A stretch of DNA of 64,000 nt from Portulaca oleracea. Its lineage: Eukaryota > Streptophyta > Magnoliopsida > Caryophyllales > Portulacaceae. Shown here in pieces: positions 20,949 through 30,715 of this stretch. The position numbers and the translations under genes were made by a program. Position 1 is the stretch's first letter. Every line of letters begins with the position of its first letter. Where the stretch lies: contig CM055877.1 of the NCBI GenBank assembly GCA_029582165.1, positions 20,338,355-20,402,354 on the forward strand. The letters are read 5' to 3'. The notes beneath the pieces are model-generated. The model was not told the DNA's origin. It worked only from the letters and a program-made list of their open reading frames with translations, and searched no databases.

Positions 20949-21041
20949 ATGTACTCAGGTTCTTTTCTTTCTGGGTTTTATTGCTGGGGTTGGGAATTCT
21001 TGACTGCCCTTCTGCTCTTTAGTTGTTCTTCATCTTTCTGA
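20949..21041 (+). CDS. uORF2 in the HSFB1 leader (30 aa), candidate conserved-peptide uORF
   Basis: A 30-residue ORF in AAAAAATGT context, beginning MYSGSFLSGF and containing YCWGWEFLTALLLF. It ends 167 nt before the HSFB1 ATG. It is unusually hydrophobic and aromatic for a random leader ORF. Arabidopsis HSFB1 has an annotated conserved-peptide uORF, and this is the candidate homologue by position. Such peptides can stall ribosomes and lower translation of the downstream ORF. That function is inferred. Confidence 0.65.
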   Translation: MYSGSFLSGFYCWGWEFLTALLLFSCSSSF

Positions 21042-21073
21042 ACGCCCTTAAGATATTTTTTTTGTTATTGTCC

Positions 21074-21102
21074 GGTTAGGTTAGATTAGATTAGATTAGA
21101 TT
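21074..21102 (+). repeat. TTAGA/TTAGG short tandem repeat in the HSFB1 leader
   Basis: Five to six units of TTAGA or TTAGG between uORF2 and the main ATG. A purine-rich stretch (AGGAAGGAAGGTTAAGGAGG, 21165-21184) follows, 25 nt before the HSFB1 ATG. Purine-rich R-motifs in leaders of immune-induced plant mRNAs promote translation. Whether this stretch acts so is inference. Confidence 0.5.
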
Positions 21103-21208
21103 TTATCCAAATTTGCCTCAATCCAAAAACAGGGGATTTGGGATAAGCAGCATAATTAGTAATTAGGAAGGAAGGTTAAGGAGGTCGAGATTGAACAAGT
21201 TAAGAAAA

Positions 21209-22401
21209 ATGGCACAGAGATCAGTGCCGGCGCCATTTTTGACGAAGACGTATCAGCTGGTGGATGATCCGAGCACAGATGAAGTTGTTTCATGGGGGGA
21301 AAACGGGAGTACCTTCATCGTCTGGAAAACTGCTGAATTTGCCAAAGATTTGTTGCCTAATTACTTCAAGCACAACAATTTCTCCAGCTTTGTTCGCCAG
21401 CTTAACACCTATGTAAGTTTAATTTATTTCTTCATTTCTTTTTCTTTGTCATCATCATGATTTTTCACTGTCTTCATCTCCCGACCAAAAAGAGAAATGT
21501 CATGGGTTTTGCTTCTGGGCTAATGCTAGCTGTTTTACAATAACCTTATGAGCCTTTTATTTGGTGGGGTTAATTGTGTGTTGGATTTTGATTCTGATGT
21601 CCTTCTTTTGCGCATGACATGATTTTCCATCTACTTTTGTATTTATATGCATACAATTATTTTGCATCATTACATGACTGCGTTTAGGATGTAGAAAACG
21701 TACTAATTCTTCCGCTCCTATAACTTTTGTGCGGATTTTTGAATTTTTGATGTTAATAGGGATTTCAGGTATCCTACCCTAAAAAATAAAAATGGGAACT
21801 TTACTTATATTCTATAAGATCCTCAATTTTTTGAACCATATCCTTACCGGTGGTTCACATTCCAGTTTTCTGGTCAATCATGAAAATTTTATTTTCTAAC
21901 ATATAATTTTAATTTCTAAACGGAAATGAATTGAAAAATATTATATGAATGATTTCTATAACTATGATAATATATATAAATGGTATAAAATCACATTTTT
22001 ATATATATTTTTAAAAATGTATAAAAAGGCGTCTAAAATACGTCCAACGGATGAAGTTCATTCGTTAGGGTGTTAATTTTAATTGTTGGCGTAGCCAACA
22101 TGTTCCAAGCTTCTTATAATTGATAATTAATAATATCTGTCAAAAAATTTGAGATTAAAAATGATGATACATATTAGTTTTATAAAAAGGAAAACACTTA
22201 AGTAGTGTCTTGGGACAAGACATATATCATCCAACCAACAACCTATAGAGTACTGCGTTTGAGCGTGGTGCAAAATTTTACCCCATTATCAAAAGTTCAT
22301 GGAGAAACAAGACACATATCATCTACCATCTTTAAAAGCAGTACTAACTTTTTTACCGCTAAATACACAAACACATGTTCTTTTTATGGTTAAACATAAC
22401 C

Positions 22402-22466
<65 letters not shown>

Positions 22467-25400
22467 TGAGAGAGATAGAGAAATTATTGATACTTGATAA
22501 TAAAAATACATGAACAATAAGTTTAAAAATTTAGATGTTTGTATCTTAGGCCCTGTTCTTTAGATCAGTTAAAATTAAATTTGGATGAATTGAATTGGAT
22601 TGGATTGGATAAGTTAAGATGTTGGAGAATTATGTTTTTAGAGGGATGTTTTTTGGGGAATTGTATAAAATTTGGATAATTTTGGATAGGTTTGGATTAG
22701 ATAGTTGAACCAATGCAAAGAATAGGGCCTAGTTGCTTTTTTTTTTTTTGGGGGTTTTAGCTCAAAATAATCTAAAGTCAGAGGTGAGTGGCTGAAAATA
22801 ATCCAAGTTAACTTTTTAGCTGAAAACAATCCAAACTCTTCACCTATTTACTCTTACTAAACCAGAATTGAATTCCGATGTCGCAAAACAGACTTGGTGC
22901 CCTTGAAAAATTCGGACTCCACTGAAAATAATTTTAAGCCACTGCATCTTTGAAATTTTTAAGGGTGTCAGGTCAGTTTTGTGACGTCGGAATTCAATTT
23001 TAATTTAGTGAGTGAATAGGTGAAGAGTTTGGATTATTTTCAGCCAAAAAGTTAGTTTGTATTATTTTCAGCCTCTCACCTCTGACTTCGAATTATTTTG
23101 AGCCGAAAATCTTTTTTTTTATTTTGTGGTTTTTCAGTTGTATCCTTTAACTGTTCTGATTTTGTTTTTTATTTTTTATTTTATGTTTTGCTATTTTGTG
23201 AAGCCGTGTAGCATTTTAATGGTTTTGCCTTTGATAGCTATAACTATAAAAACAATGGTTGTCAGAATAATACGTGAAACTCAATATAATTATGGTGAAA
23301 ATGAATACTTATACTTATAATACTTTCTTTAGAAACCAGGGGATGGGTTCCATCAATGGGGTTTAGATTATGAAGAACATAATTAAAAGAGGTTAATGAT
23401 GGAAGCTTTTATTGTGGATGGTGGACCATTCCTATCTATCTAGTAATCAACCATGTGAGTTGTGACGTTAGACTCTGGTAGTTGATACCTGATAGTAATA
23501 CTTTTCATTGAACGGAATCAACCTAATTAAAAGAGTATTAATGACACTCCAAAACACAGCACAGGATTGACAGGAATTAGATGTACTATTTGTTTTGAAA
23601 TCTTGTCAACCAAAACAAAGTTGTTGATTTTTGATAACAATGTCAAAAATTTGTTAGGTAACTTGGGAGAACTAGGTACTGTTCTTTATATTGGCACTTG
23701 GTAGGTTAGGGGTGCAATTCATTGTTCAAAAATCAATAGAAAATGGTCAATTTTTTCAAATTGACTTATTTTCCCATGTTTGGATGTAGGTTAGTTGATA
23801 TTAGGATTAATTTTACGAATAATCCATCATATTCTACATTTTTCTCGGGAAAATTTTCTTTAGGGGAGGTAAAGGAGATTTTTCTCGGGAAAATCTTTCC
23901 CATGGACTCTGCCCCTGGGATTCCTATCAAGCGGTCCCTATGTTTAACAATATCATATCTTATCTTACCATCCAAAATAACATGATTATACTCTTAAATA
24001 GTTTATATTTAAAATTTTTTATTCAACTCACAAAATTTATTTTAAAAATAAAAAAGAAATAGATAATGCTACATCCTGAAAGAACAGGGCCCTAATCATC
24101 ATATTCATCTTCCCATACACATGTTAGGAGTGCATTTAACTGTTGATTGCTCTAATCCTAATTTAAGAAGAAATGGCTAAGAGAGATGAAGACAAAATAC
24201 AAATAATTAATAATGATTTGCCATTTTTAATTATCATTGCATTGTTTTTTGTTGACTTTTAGGTGGAGTAGGTTTAGTAAATTAAAAGAAAAGGAAGGAT
24301 AACGATAAAATTTGTTGTAGATAAGTTAATGGTGGGGTAAAAATATTTTATTATTAAAATTTTAACTTTGGCTTGAATATTTTTAAGAAAATCGGATAAG
24401 ATATGGTAAAGTTAGACATGATAAACCAAACTTACTTCTCTAAATAACAACGCCATAGTTATCTTGCTGTTATTTATTTGGTGTATGCAACATTATTGTG
24501 AACTTTTCAACTTGCTTAGGTCTTGAATATTAATAAAACTTATGGTGCATCTGGTTCTTTCCCAAGAAAATATTTTTCGGGAAAATTTTCATAGGAAATT
24601 TTACTTGGAAAGTTTTTTTATGGGAGAAAATATTTCACTGTATTTGGTTTACATTTGAAATCATAGGAAAATTTATAGGAAACTTTCTCCAATTTTGGTT
24701 AAACTTGTATGTTTTTTTGGAAAAGCTTATGTCAAATGTCAAAACTACCTTTATTTATTAATTTATTTAATAAGGCTTGTGGGGGTAGTTTTGGAAATTT
24801 ATATACAAAAATTGTTTCCCTTCTCCTTGGTGAAATAATTTTCTAACCCCCCATGGGGAACTAATTTCCCCTTAAGATAGAAAAATTATTGGGCTTCACC
24901 GTAAACATTTCCCTTCTTAATTTTCTAACCAAACATGAGAAAGTTGGGTCAACTTGGGAAAATTGATCAATTCTCGCAGGAAATTTGATCAACCAAACGC
25001 ACCATTTGATATATAATTTGCACGAATAAATATTAGAAAATTAAGTTGGAAATGTAATTAGGCCCTGTTATTTTATACGGTACCGCTGCGATGCGGTGCG
25101 GTTGCGGTATGGTGGAGTATGGTGAGTTGTGGTAAGCTGTGGTTGAAGTTGTGGTAGGTAGCATAGGTGGGGAGAGAGAATGTAAAAAGGAAAGGAGAAA
25201 AGTAATGATAGAGAAAAGTAATGATTTATGATAAAATATGATGGAGTGTAGTGAAAATGTGGTAGAATATTAAGTATTGCGGTACTGCACGGTGTGGTAC
25301 CATATAAAAGAACAAAGCCTCAGTGAGTGTATGGATACTAATACCTGTAATCTATATAATAATAGGTTATAAAGACCAAATTCAAAGCAGATGTACCAAA

Positions 25401-26908
25401 TATTTCTTCTCCCACCACATTTTATTCATAAAGTAAGAGGTGTTAATATTATACTGCTCCTACCTCCGTCCCATGTCATTGTTTATTGACATCATTAATT
25501 TTTAATATATATATATTATTTTAGAGTATGAAAATAGATTTTTAATAAAAAGTATTATTATAAAAATAAAATATTTTAATTTTTAATAAAATATACTATA
25601 AAACATTTTTGAACAAAGAGGATATTTGAGATAATTAATATGAACCGGAAGGAGTATACAAAATGATAATCCAAGAGATGTGGCAATCTTGATCTGTTTG
25701 TTTTACTTAGCTTCTGCCGCACTGCTTCTGCGGGCTAATTGTTGATTTTTTTTTTCATTTGACAATCTTTTCGGTGCGAAATTGTCCTAATGGTTGAAAT
25801 TTTTTTAATACAAGCTTTCATTATTCCGCTCAAAAGTTCAAGAAACAAATTTTCAAGGAAGTCCATGAAAAATTTTATCTTCCTAGAAAAGGTCCTGGTA
25901 TTTGGTCTTGTACAGTGTACACAATGGAAGGGTTCCCAATTCGATTTTATCACCACTTCTTTGATTAATTCTCAGTTTCTCACCGAATTCATCTTCCCTA
26001 TTTACTTTTCAGCCGCAACATTAGGCGTCTCTTCCTTAAATTGACAAACTTTGCTTTAGTTTCCACCTTGACGGCGCACCTATTTGTAGAAAATAACACC
26101 AGGAAAACGACATGAATTCCTAAAGAATTTTCAGTCAATTCATCCTACAACTGCTTTTTTTTTTCCTCGCCCCCTCTTTCTGGAACATAAGTATGAAAAT
26201 TTTCAACCCAAAAGAGTAAAATTTGAATCTGGATTTGTTCAGGGATTCCGCAAAATTGTGCCGGACAAATGGGAATTCGCTAACGACAACTTCAAGAAGG
26301 GCGAAAAAGAGCTCCTGGCGGGGATACGGCGGCGGAAGGCCGTACCGACAGGAGGGAAAACAAACCCAGTTCAGTCGAGCTCCGGGGAGGACGCTGGGTC
26401 GACGTCGACTTCCTCCTCGCCAGAGTCGAAGAACGGCGGGTCGTCCTCGGTGGAGATCGCGGACTTATCTGGCGAGAATGAGAAATTAAGAAAGTATAAC
26501 GAAATGCTGAGCTCAGAGTTAGCCCAGACGAAGAAACAGTGCGGTGAGTTGGTGGCGTTCTTGACCCGGTACATGAATGTGGGGCCCCATGAGCTCACCC
26601 ATATCCTAAGGGAAGAAGGAATTGGAATTTCAAAAAAGAATGGTGGTGGGCCCCTTCTCAATGGGGTGGTTGGAGATGAAGACTTTATGGACGGAGAAGA
26701 GCAAGATGATGATGATGATGATGACCACGACGACTACGACCAAAACCAAGAGAAAAGTAGGAGAGAGGAGAGAGAAAGAGGAGATGGTTTGAAACTGTTT
26801 GGGGTTTGGTTGAAACAGGGGAAGAAGAAGAGGAGGTGTTCTCAAACTGACAATAATCTGGGCCTTTGTGGGGCCCAACATGCTGGAAAGATCATGAAGA
26901 CCCGTTAG
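21209..26908 (+). CDS. HSFB1: heat shock transcription factor class B1 (two exons: 21209-21412, 26243-26908)
   Basis: Joining the exons gives 289 residues. Residues 6-103 are the HSF DNA-binding domain ([47 protein letters not shown]). The intron falls after residue 68 in the recognition-helix region, at a codon boundary, the position conserved in plant HSFs. Residues 141-180 form the HR-A/B coiled coil without the insertion of class A, so class B. An acidic run (D223-D229) is followed by KLFGVWLK (252-259), the LFGV repression motif of class B, and a KKKRR nuclear signal (262-266). The product is a nuclear repressor or co-regulator binding heat-shock elements. The overall match, including SGENEKL and [10 protein letters not shown], favours B1. 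I start at ATG 21209 (AAAAATGGC). An upstream TTG reading is ignored. Both exons are intact. Confidence 0.95.
22408..22458. repeat. (AT)n microsatellite in the HSFB1 intron
   Basis: About 25 uninterrupted TA/AT units. Confidence 0.95.
22549..22729. mobile_element. MITE, GGCCCTGTTCTTT termini (181 bp)
   Basis: The left end GGCCCTGTTCTTT mirrors the right end AAAGAATAGGGCC (one mismatch). TA flanks both sides (22547-22548 and 22730-22731). It is noncoding. Confidence 0.75.
22736..23120. mobile_element. foldback-type MITE with about 150-bp inverted arms
   Basis: The arms run from about 22755 to 22905 and from 22960 to 23109. Shared blocks include CAAAATAAT.., AGTCAGAGGTGAG, ..CCAAACTCTTCACCTATT and GAATTCCGA.GTC. 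Both sides are flanked by C followed by a T-run (22736-22749 and 23111-23120), a possible target duplication of the MULE-like length. Confidence 0.75.
23675..24092. mobile_element. MITE, GG(C/T)(C/A)CTGTTCTTT termini (418 bp)
   Basis: The left end GGTACTGTTCTTT mirrors the right end AAAGAACAGGGCCC. TA flanks both sides (23673-23674 and 24093-24094). It shares terminal sequence with the MITEs at 22549 and 25061. Confidence 0.65.
24544..25003. mobile_element. MITE, GGTGC.TCTGGTT termini (460 bp)
   Basis: The left end GGTGCATCTGGTT mirrors the right end AACCAAACGCACC. The interior has further inverted GGAAA-rich segments. The target duplication is unclear (AT on both sides). Confidence 0.65.
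25061..25319. mobile_element. MITE, GGCCCTGTTATTTTATACGG termini (259 bp)
   Basis: The left end reads GGCCCTGTTATTTTATACGG and the right end mirrors it as CCATATAAAAGAACAAAGCC. The interior is GTGG-rich. Flanks are TTA and TCA. The termini resemble those of the MITEs at 22549 and 23675. Confidence 0.7.
25454..25654. mobile_element. Stowaway-like MITE
   Basis: The left end has CTCCTACCTCCGTCCC and the right end CCGGAAGGAG followed by TA. This resembles the CTCCCTCCGT termini of Stowaway (Tc1/mariner) MITEs. The ends are degenerate and the boundaries approximate. Confidence 0.5.
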
Positions 26909-27168
26909 TGGAATTCCAGAACCCCAAAAATATGAATCGCTTGCTGTGGGTCTTTCTTTATTATTGTTGCTTCATATATATATATATAAAGTTCATATCA
27001 GATTAGGTATTCTGCAATTTCTCATTCATACATGAGCGATACCTTTTTAGTGAGCTAAAACGACATTTAATGTTGATACATGTATTACTGGTTACTGCGT
27101 CTTTTGTATAGTATGTAAAATGTAAGACCTTTTGTTGAATTCAAACAACGTAACAGTATATTGTATTG

Positions 27169-27174
27169 AATAAA
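27169..27174 (+). terminator. HSFB1: HSFB1 polyadenylation signal
   Basis: AATAAA 260 nt past the HSFB1 stop codon, preceded by TTGTATTG. The 3' UTR probably ends within 15-30 nt. The TE-derived sequence starts about 100 bp further on. Confidence 0.6.
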
Positions 27175-27448
27175 AATGGCAAATCTCTTAAATCGTTTCA
27201 TACTCTTATTTTTATTTCTTTTATGGAAAATGCTTTATTTATTACATCTTCAATCTCCAAACACATATCTTATAGGGTCTGAGCATTGACAACCTTTGGT
27301 TCTTCTTCTAGCCACAATGTATGCCCTAAATGGAAAGGTTGAAAGTGAGTCAAGGTATGTGCTACCTTGTTTCTTATCCTACGAACATGAGAACACAAAC
27401 AAAATAAAAAGGTCCTAAGTATAAAGAAAAATTTTAGCAAGAAGGAAG

Positions 27449-28064
27449 TGTTAGGAAAGTGTTCTAAAATCACCCAGTTTCTTGATCCCACAATTATTTG
27501 CTTCCTAATTGTATTAAGATATTATTTATATTTCCTTATTATGTTAGGTTTACTAATTTTATTAGATTCTAAATCTAATTGGAGTTAGAGTCAACTTAGG
27601 TTTATAGGGAGTTTTTCCTATAAATAGAGGGCTTTATTCACCTATTCAATCACGACACACACAAAGCATTCTTCACATCTACCCATCTCTAGGTTGTGAG
27701 AGTCTCTTTTTAGAGAGTTATTATTTTGCCTTCAGTATATTCCCGTTGTGTTATTAACCTCTTGAGATCTTGCCGTCGATCTCGTTGTGTTATATAGTCG
27801 TTTGGTATCTTTCTTGTAATCTTTCCCCTTATAATAGTGGATTATTGCTTCGTTGCCGTCCGTGGTTTTTTCTCGATTTGGGCTTCCACGTAAATCATGT
27901 GTCTATATAATCTCTAATCATTTAAATTACTGATCTTATTATATTCTTCTCAATTTATACATCCTAATAATTTCCTCTTCCGCTGCAAATACTAGGCTAT
28001 CTTTTACCTCGATCCTAACAAGTGGTATCAAAGCCTCACAAGGGTATCTGAGCCAGGTCTAACA
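27449..28064 (+). repeat. Copia 5' LTR
   Basis: 616 bp. TATAAATAG (27619) is a TATA box. The last 44 bp (28021-28064) begin with an AGTGGTATCAAAGC primer-site-like motif, followed by a sequence ending TCTAACA. So the LTR carries an internal former terminus CCTAACA at 28020. Confidence 0.85.
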
Positions 28065-28066
28065 AG

Positions 28067-28078
28067 TGGTATCAGAGC
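28067..28078 (+). other. primer binding site, initiator tRNA-Met type
   Basis: TGGTATCAGAGC, the classic plant Copia primer site, two bases after the LTR end. A second, inactive-looking copy TGGTATCAAAGC lies inside the LTR end at 28023-28034. Confidence 0.85.
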
Positions 28079-28110
28079 GAGGTTTAAATCCTTTTTCTGC
28101 CTAGTTCAAG

Positions 28111-28470
28111 ATGTCTGCACTTAAGTCTGATATTGAGAAGTTCGACGGTGTGATCAATTTCAGTATCTGGAGAGTTCAAAAATATTCTCATGAAGGTAAC
28201 TCCATTATTATTGATCAGAGAAATTTGGAGGTTACTATTGAAGATGAGGATAAAGCTATTTTGTTGGTTGTCTCTTTACCCCATTCCTATAAGCACTTTA
28301 AAGAAGTAACGTTATATAAAACCCTGTCTTTCGAGGATGTCAAATCTAATTTGATGTCTAAGAAAAAAATTGATCTTGAAGTGCTTTCTGATAAAGCTGA
28401 AGGCTTGGTTTTAAGAGGTGAAACTACTAATAATGGGGGTTCTAGCAAAGCCAGATCAAAGTTTAAATAG
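28111..28470 (+). CDS. Copia gag fragment (119 aa)
   Basis: Open from the first ATG after the primer site. The N-terminus IEKFDGVINFSIWRVQ and the block KAILLVVSLPHSYKHF..TLSFEDVKSNLMSKKKIDLE belong to Copia-type gag (UBN2). About 60-100 residues between these blocks are missing, so this is an internally deleted gag. The zinc knuckle is absent and the ORF ends in a basic Ser/Lys tail. It probably has no function. Confidence 0.7.
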   Translation: MSALKSDIEKFDGVINFSIWRVQKYSHEGNSIIIDQRNLEVTIEDEDKAILLVVSLPHSYKHFKEVTLYKTLSFEDVKSNLMSKKKIDLEVLSDKAEGLVLRGETTNNGGSSKARSKFK

Positions 28471-28676
28471 CGTTCCAACAATACTTGTTCTACAACCTCC
28501 AGGCAAGGCGTATTTTATGTTCTAGAAGGTTCAACTACTGCAGGTTCTACATCCGTTTCTAAAACCTCATCTCTTACTGAGTTCAAGGGTGACTTGAATT
28601 CAGTTGATGCTCATCACATCTAATTGCCCTTCGGGGTTCTATGACGGTACCAGAGATTTTAGTCCAAGGTGGAGAG

Positions 28677-29279
28677 TGTTAGGAAAGTGTCCTAAAATCA
28701 CCCAGTCTCTTGATCCCACAATTGTTAGAATATTATTTAGGTTTCCTTATTATGTTAGGTTTCCTAATCGTATTAGATTCTAAAACTAATTGGAGTGGGA
28801 GTCAAGTTAGGTTTATAGAGAGTTTTTCCTATAAATAGATGGTTTTATTCACCTATTCAATCACGACACACACACAACATTCTTCACCTCTACCCATCCC
28901 TAGGTTATGAGAGTATTTTTTTTAGAGAGTTATTATTTTGCCTTTAGTATATTCCCGTTGTGCTATTAACCTCTTGAGATCTTGTCATTGATCTCGTTGT
29001 GTTATATAGTCGTTTGTGGTCTCTCTTGTAATCTCTCCCCTTATACTAGTGGATAATTGTTCCGTTGCCGTCTGTGGTTTTTTTTTCTCGATTTGGGTTT
29101 CCACGTAAATCGTGTGTCTTTATACTCTCTAATCATTTTAATTACTGATCTTGTTATATTCTTCTCAATTTATACATCTTAATAATTTCCACTTCCACTG
29201 CAAATACTAGGCTATCTTTTACCTCGATCCTAACAAGTGGTATCTGAGCCTCACAAGGATATCTGGGCCAGGTCTAACA
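28677..29279 (+). repeat. Copia 3' LTR
   Basis: 603 bp. It starts TGTTAGGAAAGTG after the polypurine tract and ends TCTAACA. It contains the same 44-bp terminal segment with AGTGGTATCTGAGCC as the 5' LTR. A number of small differences from the 5' LTR show some age. Confidence 0.85.
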
Positions 29280-29900
29280 GGAAGCCTAGCTCGTTGTTGG
29301 GTTTGTGTCGCTTCTTGATCTTTGAGATTAGGGATATGAGCACTCTCAGGTATCCTTGCTCCTTAGCCCGTTGCAAGGCTAGCAGACATGCTCGGGCTTC
29401 ATCAATCTTGACTCCTTCAAAAACCAACCTCTGCTCTACTACCATAAATTGATCATGTCTGCACACCACTGAAAAAATTGCATCTCAATCCCCAAGTTTT
29501 GCAGCATCAAAACTAAGTTTAACATAGCTTGAGCACGGGGGTTTCCTGCTAGATTGAGGAGATTCCCTTGGTTCATACTTCTCTTTCGCTTGTTGGTATT
29601 CAGAAATCAAGTTCTTGGCTTGTTCAATAACACTTTCACGTATCGACCAAGCTTCTCCATGCAGTCTTCCATTCCTATCATTTCATATAGCCTATGTAAT
29701 CCCCGAGAATTCTTCCCAAAGGCCCCCAAGCTTATCCATAGCCAAATGGAAAGCTTTGAGCACACTATGAACCTGCGGTTGCCAAAGACTTCTCTGAAAT
29801 CTGTTTTTCTCCATAATGGTCACAACCCTATCGCAATAGAATACAACATGAATGCCCGTTTTCTCCTTCTCTTTCACCGTAGACACCAAGGATGAAGCTC

Positions 29901-30292
29901 CCTAATTCCCGTTGCCAACCCAATATGCATTGGAATTGCGTTCACTATGACTCGCTAAGCGAACATTCTCACCTTTGGTAGCACGTATGATTGCCACATC
30001 CGCTACCAATAGTTGCTCTTCAGTACATCAGAGCTCGCGGAAGGTTGGTACCTTATTCCCCACTCTTTTGTTGCCCGTAGGCAAATTTATCTATTAATCC
30101 TCCATCGGGGGCATGGTGCCAAATAAGTTCGTCTCGAGGCCATGCAACTAGCGTTGGGCGGAAGGAATATATTGTCAACGATGCTAGCCCTTCAAGTCCC
30201 CATATCATGGTCGTTCTCGAGTCAAGAAACTTGTCTGTAGAAAATACTTTGCTTTTAATACTTGGTATGCTAAGTACTTTTCAAAGTGTAGT
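29901..30292. other. no supported feature
   Basis: Possibly a diverged upstream part of the LINE-like relic. I see no motif or ORF I can support. Confidence 0.4.
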
Positions 30293-30715
30293 TGTAGACA
30301 CTGGATTTTGTCTTAGTTATATTTTTAATATTTTATTTTATTAGAATAATATAGACCTCGAGTAAATTAAATATGTGATGGCACACATGGTTTACATCTC
30401 CAAAAAATATCTCATTTCCAACCATTTCTGAGCATCACATAAAAAAACCCATTATTTTCCCATCGAAAGCCTTCATTTTCCACCCTTCCAATATACATAG
30501 ACTCACTTTTTTTAATTGCATCATTTCAATAGACTTTCTTTTGACCAGCCCTTCTATACGTTTAAAGTATATTCCATAAGCTTTCCAACGTCAACTGGAG
30601 GTCGAACGAGGGAGATATGACCATTTTAAGTTGAGCAGTCCTGGCCATGTACAATAAACGGTGGGTTACAGTCCCAGCTAATCATAACTTGTTGGTTACA
30701 ATATATTTTTCTACG
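30293..30715 (+). repeat. Tat-like LTR fragment, 5' part, split by Athila insertion
   Basis: It begins TGTAGACACTGG, the terminus style of the Tat LTRs here, and stops at the Athila-type element inserted at 30716. It continues at 43697. The 5 bp CTACG at 30711-30715 are repeated at 43697-43701. Confidence 0.65.

Larger units (their letters stand above)
21413..26242 (+). other. 4.83-kb HSFB1 intron enlarged by MITEs
   Basis: Starts GTAAGT and ends TTGTTCAG. It is AT-rich and holds an (AT)n tract and about six inverted-repeat elements (listed separately). The Arabidopsis gene has a much shorter intron in the same place, from general knowledge. ORFs inside are short and unsupported. Confidence 0.9.
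27449..29279 (+). mobile_element. complete small Copia-type element, gag fragment only (1831 bp)
   Basis: LTRs 27449-28064 and 28677-29279 (TGTTAGG...TCTAACA), flanked by the perfect 5-bp duplication GGAAG (27444-27448 and 29280-29284). The internal region is only 612 bp: primer site, a gag fragment, and a polypurine tract (GGTGGAGAG) before the 3' LTR. No pol is present, so it must be mobilised in trans. It disrupts an RNase H-like relic. Confidence 0.92.
27270..29900 (-). pseudogene. LINE-type RNase H-like remnant, interrupted by a Copia element
   Basis: Minus-strand fragments on both sides of 27449-29279 read as one protein tail: NDRNGRLHGEAW, then F..VKIDEARACLLALQRAKEQ, a short gap at the insertion, then SHVRRIRNKVAHTLTHF. 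This is the RNase H-like (RVT_3) domain at the end of plant non-LTR retrotransposons and their relatives. Stops and frameshifts are frequent (for example around 29692, 29469 and 27420), so it is dead. The reverse transcriptase part is not evident upstream of 29900, so it is probably 5'-truncated. Confidence 0.7.

Noticed and set aside
23743..23985. ORFs on both strands within the HSFB1 intron
   Set aside because: They overlap on opposite strands inside a MITE and show no protein features.
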